Shown: positions 56,101 through 64,000 of the stretch, one piece after another
Position numbering within the stretch: position 1 is the stretch's first letter
How the letters are laid out: each line of letters starts with the position of its first letter
Source: Plecoglossus altivelis
Taxonomy: Eukaryota > Chordata > Actinopteri > Osmeriformes > Plecoglossidae
Assembly (NCBI GenBank): GCA_036571765.1
Contig: BROE01000013.1
Span: forward strand, 4,649,431-4,713,430
Direction of reading: 5' to 3'
Length of the DNA stretch: 64,000 nucleotides
Made by a program: the position numbers and the translations under genes
The notes under the pieces: generated by a model
Told to the model about the DNA's origin: nothing
Databases searched by the model: none
What the model saw: only the letters and a program-made list of their open reading frames with translations

Positions 56101-59100
56101 ACTTTGCTCCACAAAAAGTGACTTGTCAGCTTCCCTGAAAGATTTATGTATCCTGGGCACAGCTGCATGTGTCCATGTGTGCGTATGCGTAAGAAAACGA
56201 AATGTCGATGTTTCAGTAATAGTAGTGGCCCCTGTTTTTGAAAGGGTGACCGAGGTATTTCGATGCTTTAATCCCCAGACCTGGCAATTCCTCCGCACCA
56301 AAACCCCCCACCCCCTCTCCCCTTCCAAATCCTCTCTTATTCTCCTCAGCTGCGAGACAGGAGAAAAAAAGCAGGAATTGTAAACTGCTTCACGAAACTG
56401 ATGATGTCATCATTTCAATGTTTGGAGGGGGAACTCCCTATCGTTCGTCTGAATAGTCCCCCACCCATGCACAAAAGACACACACACACACACACAAAGC
56501 ACACACACACACACACACACATACACAAAGCACACACACACACACACACACACAAAGCACACACACACGGCCACGCGCACGCTGAGTGCTCTGAGGAAAT
56601 GGAAAAGTGTTCTGTTCAGAGCCACCCTTTGGCCTCAGTACGGCAGAAACAGCCGAGGAACCTGGAACAGAGTGTGCTGCTTAACAGAGCAGAGCTACAG
56701 AGACCAGCTAGGTCGCTTCTCTACAGCTTTTACAGAGCAGAGCTACAGAGACCAGCTAGGTCGCTTCTCTACAGCTTTTACAGAGCAGAGCTACAGAGAC
56801 CAGCTAGGGTGCTTCTCTACAGCTTTTACAGAGCAGAGCTACAGAGACCAGCTAGGTCGCTTCTCTACAGCCACGGCCAGCTGCACGCTGAGTGCTCTGA
56901 GGAAATGGAAAAGTGTTCTGTTCAGAGCCACCCTTTGGCCTCAGTACGGCAGAAACAGCCGAGGAACCTGGAACAGAGTGTGCTGCTTAACAGAGCAGAG
57001 CTACAGAGACCAGCTAGGTCGCTTCTCTACAGCTTTAACAGAGCAGAGCTACAGAGACCAGCTAGGTCGCTTCTCTACAGCTTTTACAGAGCAGAGCTAC
57101 AGAGACCAGCTAGGGTGCTTCTCTACAGCTTTTACAGAGTAGAGCTACAGAGACCAGCTAGGGTGCTTCTCTACAGCTTTTACAGAGTAGAGCTACAGAG
57201 ACCAGCTAGGTCGCTTCTCTACAGCTTTTACAGAGCAGAGCTACAGAGACCAGCTAGATCGCTTCTCTACAGCTTTTACAGAGCAGAGCTACAGAGACCA
57301 GCTAGGTCGCTTCTCTACAGCTTTTACAGAGCAGAGCTACAGAGACCAGCTAGATCGCTTCTCTACAGCTTTTACAGAGCAGAGCTACAGAGACCAGCTA
57401 GGGTGCTTCTCTACAGCTTTTACAGAGCAGAGCTACAGAGACCAGCTAGGGTGCTTCTCTACAGCTTTTACAGAGCAGAGCTACAGAGACCAGCTAGGTC
57501 GCTTCTCTACAGAGGAAATCCTCCTCGCAAAATAGATGTTCTCTTCCCAAACAAATACTTTCCACTGTAAAGTTGAGTACAGTGTGATGGGGGTTGTATA
57601 TATTTTCACAGTGGAGTTGAGGATAGAAAACCCTGTTCCTATCATCTCTCTTGGGTCTAAAGGGAGAGAGAGGGCCAAACCACCAAGTGTTTAGTAATAT
57701 GAAAAGCACACACACACACACACTCACACACACACTCACACACACACACACACTCACCCAGGCATCTGCGTCCTGTGCCAGAGAGCTGGAAGCCCTCTGG
57801 GCAGACACAGGTGAAGCTGCCCTCGGTGTTGGAGCAGGTTCCAAACAGGCAGATATCAGGAGTCTGGGTGCATTCGTCGATATCTGCAACACATGGAATC
57901 ACTCGGATCAGTCACGCTCAGAGCCAGACGCCCTGAATCAGAGCTTTGATTCCAACTTCCAGTCAAGGGGATATTTCCTGAACTGTGACCGTAAGACCCG
58001 ATATGAGTCAAAGTTTGCCCTCGTCACACAACGCAGATCCCTTTGACGACCGTTACTCCGGGGGCGGAGTGAGAAGGGTTAACGCCTGAAAAGAACTTCG
58101 TCATGGTAACCGGGGGATATCCACACACCACACTGACCAGCTGGTGCTCCTGCCAGGAGGGGCCGGTGATCACGGTTTCTAGAAACAGGGTCTGGGAAAT
58201 ATCTCCTCATCAGTCGAAACTGTTTAAATAAACCAAGTGGTATGCGTTGGCGTCTGTGGACGAAGTGAGATGTGTAAGGGAGATATGTTTGGGATGTGTG
58301 TATGTGTGTGTGGCTGTGTGTGTGTGTGTGGGCGAGGGGGGAGGAGATGTATGTGATATGTGTGTGTGTGGGCAGGGAGGCCAGGGGTTTAAGACAGCTA
58401 TGTGTGCAGGGAGGGAGGGTGCGGGGGTGTAAGAGAGATGTGTGTGCGTGTGTGTGTGTAGGGGTGAAAGGAGACATTTTACAAGCTTCCTGTCAACCAC
58501 TGGAATCAGCTCTAATAGAGATTTATGCCCGACCGTTATCTTACATCAACATGACAGGATTTTGAAATTTGATCATAAGTGAGCTGAGCCTTTGATTGAG
58601 AACTCCAGGATGTATAGCAGGTGTAGAAGGAAAACAGAGATCTGGAGCTGGTTTTACCTTCACAGGTCTCGTCTTGGATGTAGTAGCCAGGCGGACAGAT
58701 GCACCTGTAGGAACCATCCAGATTCTGACAGGTCCCTGGACCGCATGTCCCAGGATTCACTGCGCACTCATTGACATCTGTGGGCAGGAAAGCCGCACAG
58801 GAAGAATTTTTACTCTTTGGGGGCGAAAAAAAAGCTTTGGAGAGACGTGGAGGGAGGAGATGGAGGCAGGCTTCTTACCGATACATATCCTTCCGTCGGC
58901 AGTGAGTTCGTATCCGTCGCGACACTGGCAGATGAAAGAGCCGATGCTGTTGATGCAGTCTCCATTCCTACACAGCCCTCTCTGAGAGGAGCATTCGTCC
59001 GTGTCTGACAAAACAGCGCCAAAGGGTCACAAGCACGCACTGCGCGAAAGCCGCACGTGAATATTATCAACGCTATTCGTGCGTAAACTCACGTGTGCTA

Positions 59101-62100
59101 ACACACACATGCACGTAGTTAGATGCTCACGCACGCACAGACACACGCACATATACACACAGACACACACAGACACACACACATATACACACAGACACAC
59201 ACACACACTCACCGATGCAGTCGTTGTTGTGTGAGAGCTGAAAGCCAGGATAGCAGAGGCAGTTGTAGGATCCCACAGTGTTCTTACAGGTCCCGTTTCC
59301 ACACGGCTGCCTCTCGCACTCGTCCACATCTGAGACAAAGACAGCACAGACGTCAGGCCAACGCCGTTAGCCGACCGGGTGACACGCGCGGGTGAGACGC
59401 TGCGCGCAGAGACGGGAACGCAGGTGGGACCGAGAGCACCCACCGATGCACATGGAGAGGTCGGAGGTCGCCTTGAAGCCGTTGGGACAGACGCAGCGGT
59501 AGCTTCCCAGCGTGTCGATGCACTGGCCAGGACTGCACACGCCCGGGTTCTCCAGACACTCGTTACGGTCTGAGCAAAGGCAGGTGGAGAGAACGAGACG
59601 CGTGAGGAAGGGAGAGAACATGACTTGTTAGTGGGTTGGATTGGGTTTGAACCAAATCAGACTTTTTATATACAGTCCTTTAAGTAACGTCACAACACTT
59701 ATTTGGCCATAAAACAGCTTTGGGTAGAATGTTTATATATTTTTCTGCACTTTGGTCTACTTCGGTTGTTTTAAAGTGCTCTATTAATCCAATTTGATCG
59801 ATTGATAAAACCACCCCGAAGAAAACGTGTATAGCTGCAAAGGAGACAAGGACAGACTCCCAGGAGCCCCCAGAAGGTAACCAGGGCCAAAAGCTTGGGA
59901 GGAGAATCTCCGTCACATTGTGGCCCTGTTGGCTCTTACACTCCTGACTCCCTTCCACAGAAACACAGGAAGAAAAACAGGATACAGAGCAGAAGTCACC
60001 AAGTCCATATCAGTACAGCCTTTCTCTCCATTACATACAGGCTGCTGGGGGTTTGTGTAGGCGTGTGTGTGTGTGTGTGTGTCTATGTTTGTCTATCTGT
60101 GTCTATGTGTGAGTGTGTGTGTATTTGTGTGTATGTATGTGTGTGTATATATGTGTGTGTATGTATGTTTGTGTATGTGTGTGGGTGTATTTGTGTGTGT
60201 ATGTGTATGTGTGTATATGTCTGTATGTATCTGTGTGTGTATGTATCTGTGTGTATGTTTGTGTGTAAATGTGCGTGTGTGTGTATACGCGTGTGTGTAT
60301 TTGTGTATGTGTGTGTATATGTGTGTATGTATCTGTGTGTGCATGTATCTGCGTGTATGTGTGTGTATATGTGTGTATGTATCTGTGTGTGTGTGTATCT
60401 GTGTATATGTGTGTGTGTATGTGTATACGTGTGTGCGTGTGTATACGCGTGTGTTATGGGGCAAGAGGAGGGGGAGCTCTTTAGCACGGCCCCCCTGACA
60501 CATGCTTCTCATAGCAGCTCTCTCACTTCCCTCCGCTAGCTGCTAACTACAACAGCATGCAGACACACATTCCTCTCGTCCCTCCAGAGATGCCAGTCTG
60601 GTTCAGATTCCAGCTCCTCTTCCAGCATCTGAGGCCTTGTTTGTGGGAACTGACAATGAAGACGAACGGCAACGACAGCAGGTTTGCCATGACACTATCA
60701 GATGGAGATGGTCTCGTAGCGGAGTTGGGGGTGGTGGACGCTTCGATTGGCAGTGGGGTTGGGTGGGGAGCTTAGAAATGGGCGTGGGGTGGTGAAGCGA
60801 TAGTGGGCTTCACTCGCAAGCGCAGCTCCCCGGCATGTTCAAACAGGCGGCATTCTTCTGGCACAACGGTCCATTCTGACACTTATCGATGTCTGGGGGA
60901 GGGAGACGGACAGAGAGATGGAGGGAGATGAAGAGAGAAATGGGGAGTGTGAGAGAGAGAGGACAGATCATGTCTCTGTGTCTCTCTCACACCTGAGCAG
61001 CGCTGCACATGCGGCAGACCTGTACCCTTCACAGACATGAGCAAGCTTATGTCGTTGTAGATGAAGCCCATTGGACACTCGCACCTGAAGCTGCCAATCC
61101 ATGTGTTGATGCAAACCGTCTCGACACCTGGGATTTGCCTGCATCGATCATATCTGGACCAGTGGGACGCTAGGAGGAACATGTTGAACCCACATACCCA
61201 ATCAGAGGGAAGGAAACATGATTGATTGAACCCCACAACCCAATCAGAAGACAAGACATGATTGGAACCCCCACACACCCAATCAGAGACAGGGAACATG
61301 ATTGGAACCTTCATAAACCCAATCAGAGACAGTATTCATCAGGAATTGAGGAGGACTGTTGTGACGTACCCATGACCTGCCCTGTGTAGATGTCAATGTA
61401 ATATCCCGGCCTCTCGCTTCCACAAAGAGTGGCAAACTCAGCTGTTGAAGACACACCACAGATTAGAAAAATAGGACAGATATCTGTATGAGTGTGTGTG
61501 AGTGTGAGTGTGTGTGTGTGATTTTGTGTGTGTGTGTGTGTGAGTGTGTGTGTGACTGTGTGTGTGTGTGTGTGTGATTATGTGTGTGTGTGAGTGTGTG
61601 TGTGTGTGAGTGTGTGTGTGAGTGTGTGAGTGTGTGTGTGTGATTGTGTGTGTGTGTGATTGTGTGTGTGTGTGTGTGTTAGTGTGTGTGTGTGTGTGCT
61701 AGTGTGTGTGTGTGTGTGTGTGAGACCCAGACTCACTGGTGCTTGGGATGGGACACTGCTTGCAGGGTTTGTTCCATGCCCGGCCGATGTTATAGGAACA
61801 GCAGCACATCTTCTGGGTCATGTTGAAGGTCAGCTCTCCGTCACACGTGTTGTTGTCTGAGTAGAAGTTCCTGTAGCAGTAACTCTTCCTCATGTCTGTG
61901 TGGGTTAAGGTCAAACGCAGACACGGTTAGAAACCCCGCCCCTCCTAAAACAGGCCAATAACTGTTCTCAACCACATTCCAGGTGCGGCCAATGGCTCGC
62001 GAGGACTCACCCATGCAGTTGTTCCCTCCGTTGACCTGCATGTAGTCCACAGGACAGATACAGGTGTAATTTCCCACTGTATTGTAGCACTGGCCTGGAC

Positions 62101-63902
62101 CGCAAATCCCAGGGCGCTCGCACTCATTCACATCTGTGCAGAAACAAGGGGTCAGGGGTCATGGTCATCACAGATTGAGATGAACACGCGACCAAGTGAA
62201 ACACAAAGGCTTCTCATCTTAGAGCGTTCATTTCCTCTCTGCATTCCTCCATGTGCCTTAATTGAGCGTTTCATTGAAGTCCTTGACGTTGGCAGTGTGC
62301 ATTCCACGTCAACAAAAAAGCAGATAATTGAATGGAAAGCTGTTTCAGTGAGTGAGAGAGCGCCCAAAGAAGACATCTGAGGTTGGAATGCCATCAGCCC
62401 TCCAGCCCAGCACTGAGATGTAAAGTTGACTGTAATTAATCATGTTGGATGTAGATTCCTGGAATTTCCTGAACAGGCTTTTGTTCTCTTCTTACAAGCG
62501 CGCCCCACATTAAAATGCTATTAGCCACATGTCCTCTCCTCTAACCTCCTCCCTGCCTCGATTTTCTCTCTTTCTCCTCCACACCGCAGCCTTCACGCCA
62601 TCTTTAAACTATCCTTCCTCCTCTCTTTTATTCAGCTTTCTGTCTCCGCTTTTGTCCTTTTTTTTTTTTTTACTTGTTGATCTTCTCTCCACACCTCATC
62701 TCCACCCATCTTATTAGTGCTCTTCTTCCCCCCACACCATCCTGCTCCTCCACCCTTCCCCAAGCCCCCAGTTCTGCCCCCCAGGAGCCAGCCCACCACA
62801 TCAGAGCTAGGAGGATCTCTGGACAGAGTTAGAGAGCAGCTCTCTTCTTGTTCCGGGTGGTTCCGTTCGGAACATGCGGGGAAAACAGAACGTCCACAGC
62901 AGGACCAGAGAACGCTGTCTCCCAGACTTAACTCCTCCTGACGGCTGGACTCAATTTCCTTTTCCACCTAGGTCATCTTTTAGCGTGTGTGTGTGTGTGT
63001 CTGTGTGTGTCCGTACGGGAGCCCCATGGGTGCATGACCGCGTGTGTGTGTGTGTGTGTGTGTGTGTGTTTACCTTCGCAGACTCTGGTCTCTGTGTTGA
63101 GCTCGAAGCCTCTAGGACACTCACACTGGAAGCTGCCAAACGTGTTGATGCAGTTTCCTCCCTGGCACAGACCTGGAAGCTCCAGACACTCGTTGATGTC
63201 TGGAGGACCAGAGAACAGAGCGAGCAAGAGGGACAAACGTTACTTTGACATTTAACAGACGCTCTTATCCAGAGCGACTCATGGGAAGTACAGGGGGGGT
63301 TTTCCCAAGGAAGGTGGGGGTAAAGTACCTTGCCCAAGGACATAACGTCATTTGGCAGGGTCAGGAATCAAACCGCAAACCTTCTGATTAATAGCATGAC
63401 TCCCTAACCGCTCAGCTTCATCATCCTAATCATCATCGTCATCATCATCATCATCATAATGACTGACCTTCCAGGATGACGGTGATGGGGTTGGGTCTGA
63501 AGCCTTCGCCTCCAGGACAGAGAGTCCTGTACTCCGCTGAAAGACATGACATCACACCACCATCAGCACAAAACAAACAATACGAACCCACACAGCTTCA
63601 CAGCCAATCAGCCGCCGATTCGAATCAAGGCTCGATTGATTCGCTTTATCTCCCTGCAACCGACACATCGTATGAGTTGATTCCAAGCGATTCAGAGTGA
63701 GTGGTGTGAACAGACTGGCTCCAGACTGACTCACTGGTGTTGACAGAAGGGCAGGATTCACACGGTGTTCCCCAGGCCTGGCCTTCAGAACAGCAGCACG
63801 AGGCTTTGGACACCCCCACGCCAATCTCATTGGAACATTCCAAACTCTCTGATGCGTCCCCTCTGGAACGGAATTCCAGGTAGCAGTTTCCAGATCGAAT
63901 GT
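47275..63902 (-). CDS. fbn1: Fibrillin-1, 3' half (partial; continues beyond the window)
   Basis: Extracellular microfibril glycoprotein. The exons present encode, in the exact order of human FBN1, TB4 with RGD, two cbEGFs, TB5, two damaged cbEGFs, five cbEGFs, TB6, five cbEGFs, TB7, then seven cbEGFs and the C-terminal propeptide. cbEGF exons are 117-132 bases, start and end in phase 1 and open with D-x-[DN]-E-C. Domain groups and exon positions are given in the following entries. Order, the furin site, and the location next to dut identify fbn1 rather than fbn2. Most introns contain GT/CA or GA tracts. Exons 61153-61026 and 60892-about 60790 are not translatable as written; all others keep frame. 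Confidence 0.95.
48046..51380 (-). CDS. fbn1: fbn1 last seven cbEGF domains
   Basis: Exons 51380-51255 (DIDECRVMGNLC), 51051-50929 (DVDECIQAPKPCNFIC), 49792-49676 (DLDECSTKQHNCQFLC), 49099-48971 (DNNECSSDPSLCGSNGVC), 48761-48642 (DMDECDGNHRCQHGC) and 48277-48046. The last is a double exon of 232 bases with DENECQNSQICGGASC and DVNECSSTQNPCNYGCSN, entering in phase 1 and leaving in phase 2. Confidence 0.93.
49600..49675. repeat. GT microsatellite abutting an fbn1 donor
   Basis: (GT)n with GC interruptions, ending at the donor of exon 49792-49676, so the intron begins GTAACACACACGCAC. Confidence 0.85.
50640..50925. repeat. GT-rich repeat abutting an fbn1 donor
   Basis: Almost 300 bases of GTGT with TAC, GCA and TCT interruptions directly after the donor of exon 51051-50929. 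Confidence 0.85.
51475..51681 (-). CDS. fbn1: fbn1 TB7 domain
   Basis: One exon of 207 bases: DNREGFCFAEVLTTLCQM ... VTKSECCCDGGRGWGPNCEL ... KKMCPLGPGYTTDGR. Human TB7 has the same arrangement and the GGRGWGP core. Confidence 0.93.
51690..52100. repeat. GGA-rich purine tract in fbn1 intron
   Basis: GAGGGAGGAG-type repeats for about 400 bases, next to the TB7 exon acceptor. Long Ser/Pro or Arg/Glu frames here are artefacts of composition. Confidence 0.85.
52610..52935. repeat. GAGAGTGAGGGTGAGTGA repeat
   Basis: Irregular GAGTGAGA units of 18-30 bases, ending near the donor of exon 53088-52963. Confidence 0.8.
52963..55233 (-). CDS. fbn1: fbn1 five cbEGF exons between TB6 and TB7
   Basis: Exons 55233-55108 (DIDECTTNPNIC), 54964-54845 (DTDECDLGNPCGNGTC), 54676-54554 (DINECAQNALLCAFRC), 53699-53568 (DQNECEDGIDDCESRGMTC) and 53088-52963 (DLNECSAKPGICQNGRC). 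The first ends at AAAG/GCCAGT, so its intron starts with GC instead of GT; the frame fits only this site. The others have GT donors. Confidence 0.92.
53755..54200. repeat. CA/CATA microsatellite block
   Basis: CA runs with ATACACGCACACTCATA units, then (CATA)n at 54127-54167 and further CA. Confidence 0.85.
55346..55668 (-). CDS. fbn1: fbn1 TB6 domain
   Basis: Exons 55668-55516 (DIRVNYCYTKFESGRCLSPK ... CCCSAMPGQGWGDPCEICPG) and 55408-55346 (LFSQLCHAVGQSIGPDDNPI). One sequon NTT precedes the triple cysteine. Confidence 0.92.
55683..55815. repeat. G-run tract, potential G-quadruplex
   Basis: Many runs of three to fourteen G within about 130 bases, in the intron upstream of TB6. The G-rich strand is the template strand for fbn1. 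Confidence 0.75.
56480..56572. repeat. CA microsatellite with CAAAGCACAC units
   Basis: CA dinucleotides with AAAGC interruptions, directly left of the 48-bp minisatellite. Confidence 0.85.
56572..57512. repeat. 48-bp minisatellite with higher-order structure in fbn1 intron
   Basis: Unit GAGCTACAGAGACCAGCTAG plus GTCGCTTCTCTACAGCTTTT plus ACAGAGCA. Four copies at 56684-56870, then a 115-base segment that repeats 56572-56683 (offset about 306), then eleven copies to 57512. Because 48 is divisible by three, frames stay open for hundreds of codons on the plus strand, giving a RAELQRPARSLLYSFY repeat; this is probably not a gene. Confidence 0.9.
57758..59569 (-). CDS. fbn1: fbn1 five cbEGF exons before TB6
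   Basis: Exons 59569-59444 (DRNECLENPGVC), 59329-59213 (DVDECERQPCGNGTC), 59004-58879 (DTDECSSQRGLC), 58777-58658 (DVNECAVNPGTCGPGTC) and 57883-57758 (DIDECTQTPDICLFGTC). All have six cysteines and lengths divisible by three. Confidence 0.93.
60060..60460. repeat. Long GT microsatellite in fbn1 intron
   Basis: About 400 bases of GTGT with TAT and CTG interruptions next to the damaged exon at 60790-60892. Confidence 0.9.
60790..60892 (-). pseudogene. fbn1: fbn1 damaged cbEGF exon (second after TB5)
   Basis: Starts well after CCCCCAG with DIDKCQNGPLCQKNAACLNM (human DIDECQNGPVCQRNAECINT), but the calcium ligand Glu is Lys. The part for GSYRCDCKPGYRF carries single-base losses and reads GSCACE then stop; DNA similarity continues past the stop (AAGCCC, TCGCTTCACC). 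No usable donor in the right phase follows. Left boundary approximate. Confidence 0.65.
61026..61153 (-). pseudogene. fbn1: fbn1 damaged cbEGF exon (first after TB5)
   Basis: Aligns with human DIDECREIPGVCENGVCINM but with several small indels. The exon is 128 bases, not a multiple of three. From the acceptor the frame reads DMIDAGK and soon stops; in another frame CRQIPGVETVCINTWIGSF and ECPMGFIYNDIS are recognisable. The second and sixth cysteines are lost (GVCENGVC is GVETVC; LLVCED is LLMSVKG). Confidence 0.65.
61370..61895 (-). CDS. fbn1: fbn1 TB5 domain
   Basis: Exons 61895-61737 (DMRKSYCYRNFYSDNNTCDG ... MCCCSYNIGRAWNKPCKQCP) and 61441-61370 (AEFATLCGSERPGYYIDIYT). In humans this domain carries many acromelic dysplasia mutations. 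Intact here. Confidence 0.93.
61490..61730. repeat. GT/GA microsatellite abutting the TB5 exon donor
   Basis: (TG)n with GAGTG and GATTG interruptions filling nearly the whole intron between 61441 and 61737. Confidence 0.9.
62011..63199 (-). CDS. fbn1: fbn1 two cbEGF exons after TB4
   Basis: Exons 63199-63074 (DINECLELPGLCQGGNC) and 62133-62011 (DVNECERPGICGPGQC ... MQVNGGNNCM). Each has six cysteines and the calcium-binding D-x-N-E motif. Confidence 0.93.
62984..63073. repeat. GT microsatellite abutting an fbn1 donor
   Basis: Two (GT)n runs separated by unique bases; the second touches the donor of exon 63199-63074, where the intron begins GTAAACACACACAC. Confidence 0.85.
63244..63416 (-). 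mobile_element. tRNA-derived SINE copy
   Basis: On the minus strand a tRNA-like head (GCTGAGCGGTTAGGGAGTCA, then GCGGTTTGATTCCTGACC resembling a B box) is followed by CAAATGACGTTATGTCCTTG, GGGCAAGGTACTTTACCCC and CTCTGGATAAGAGCGTCTG. This body is widespread in fish genomes. It lies in an fbn1 intron in the gene's sense direction. Confidence 0.65.
63468..63902 (-). CDS. fbn1: fbn1 TB4 domain with integrin-binding RGD
   Basis: Two exons, 63902-63735 and 63536-63468, encode an eight-cysteine TB domain (DIRSGNCYLEFRSRGD ... GVGVSKASCCC ... WGTPCESCP, then YRTLCPGGEGFRPNPITVIL). The RGD (codons at 63864-63856) is in the same place as the RGD of human TB4, which binds alpha5beta1 and alphav integrins. 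Confidence 0.93.
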
Positions 63903-64000
63903 CTTGAGAATAGTGGGCACACACACAAACACACACACACAAACACAGACACACAAACACAGACAAAGACACACACAAATGCACACTTATTGTTCCATAC

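Noticed and set aside
60067..60539. Long Val/Cys or Thr/His open frames on both strands
   Set aside because: Translations of a GT/CA microsatellite; no start context, splice sites or domain.
63330..63416. tRNA gene
   Set aside because: Only A-box and B-box-like remnants, no full cloverleaf, and the rest is a SINE body.

Overview
The window looks like a teleost fish chromosome segment. Its gene order, SLC24A5 > MYEF2(-) > CTXN2 > SLC12A1 > DUT > FBN1(-), matches the conserved vertebrate block at human 15q21.1. The genes have GT-AG introns, introns and spacers are rich in CA/GT microsatellites, and there are fish-type MITE and SINE copies. No bacterial, plasmid or CRISPR features are present. 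I cannot name the species.

Layout: 1-2639 is gene-free with CA repeats. 2640-8450 is a tandem duplication carrying two single-exon PA-TM-RING ubiquitin ligase genes (minus strand). 9459-13931 is slc24a5 (melanosomal K-dependent Na/Ca exchanger, plus). 14983-21525 is myef2 (three-RRM protein, minus), tail-to-tail with slc24a5. 25042-25287 is ctxn2 (plus). 30624-42624 is slc12a1 (NKCC2; 26 exons, 1045 codons plus stop, intact). 43532-45535 is dut with a nuclear start and a candidate mitochondrial alternative first exon. 47275-63902 is the 3' half of fbn1 (minus), from the RGD-bearing TB4 domain to the asprosin C-terminus; its 5' half lies beyond the window.

The neighbours do not form an operon or pathway: pigment exchange, RNA binding, renal salt transport, nucleotide hygiene and extracellular matrix share an old syntenic block. 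Several convergent pairs have poly(A) signals close together (slc24a5/myef2 and dut/fbn1).

Two things stand out. First, several minisatellites contain copies of an exon 3' end plus its 5' splice site (slc24a5, myef2, slc12a1), and a fourth beside an RNF gene repeats a donor consensus; many fbn1 introns also begin with GT/CA repeats within a few bases of the donor. This looks like repeat birth at splice donors. Second, otherwise clean genes contain isolated damaged exons: slc24a5 exons 3-4, myef2 exon 4 (8 bases short), and two consecutive fbn1 cbEGF exons. These are either real lesions or local assembly errors, and cannot be separated from the sequence alone.
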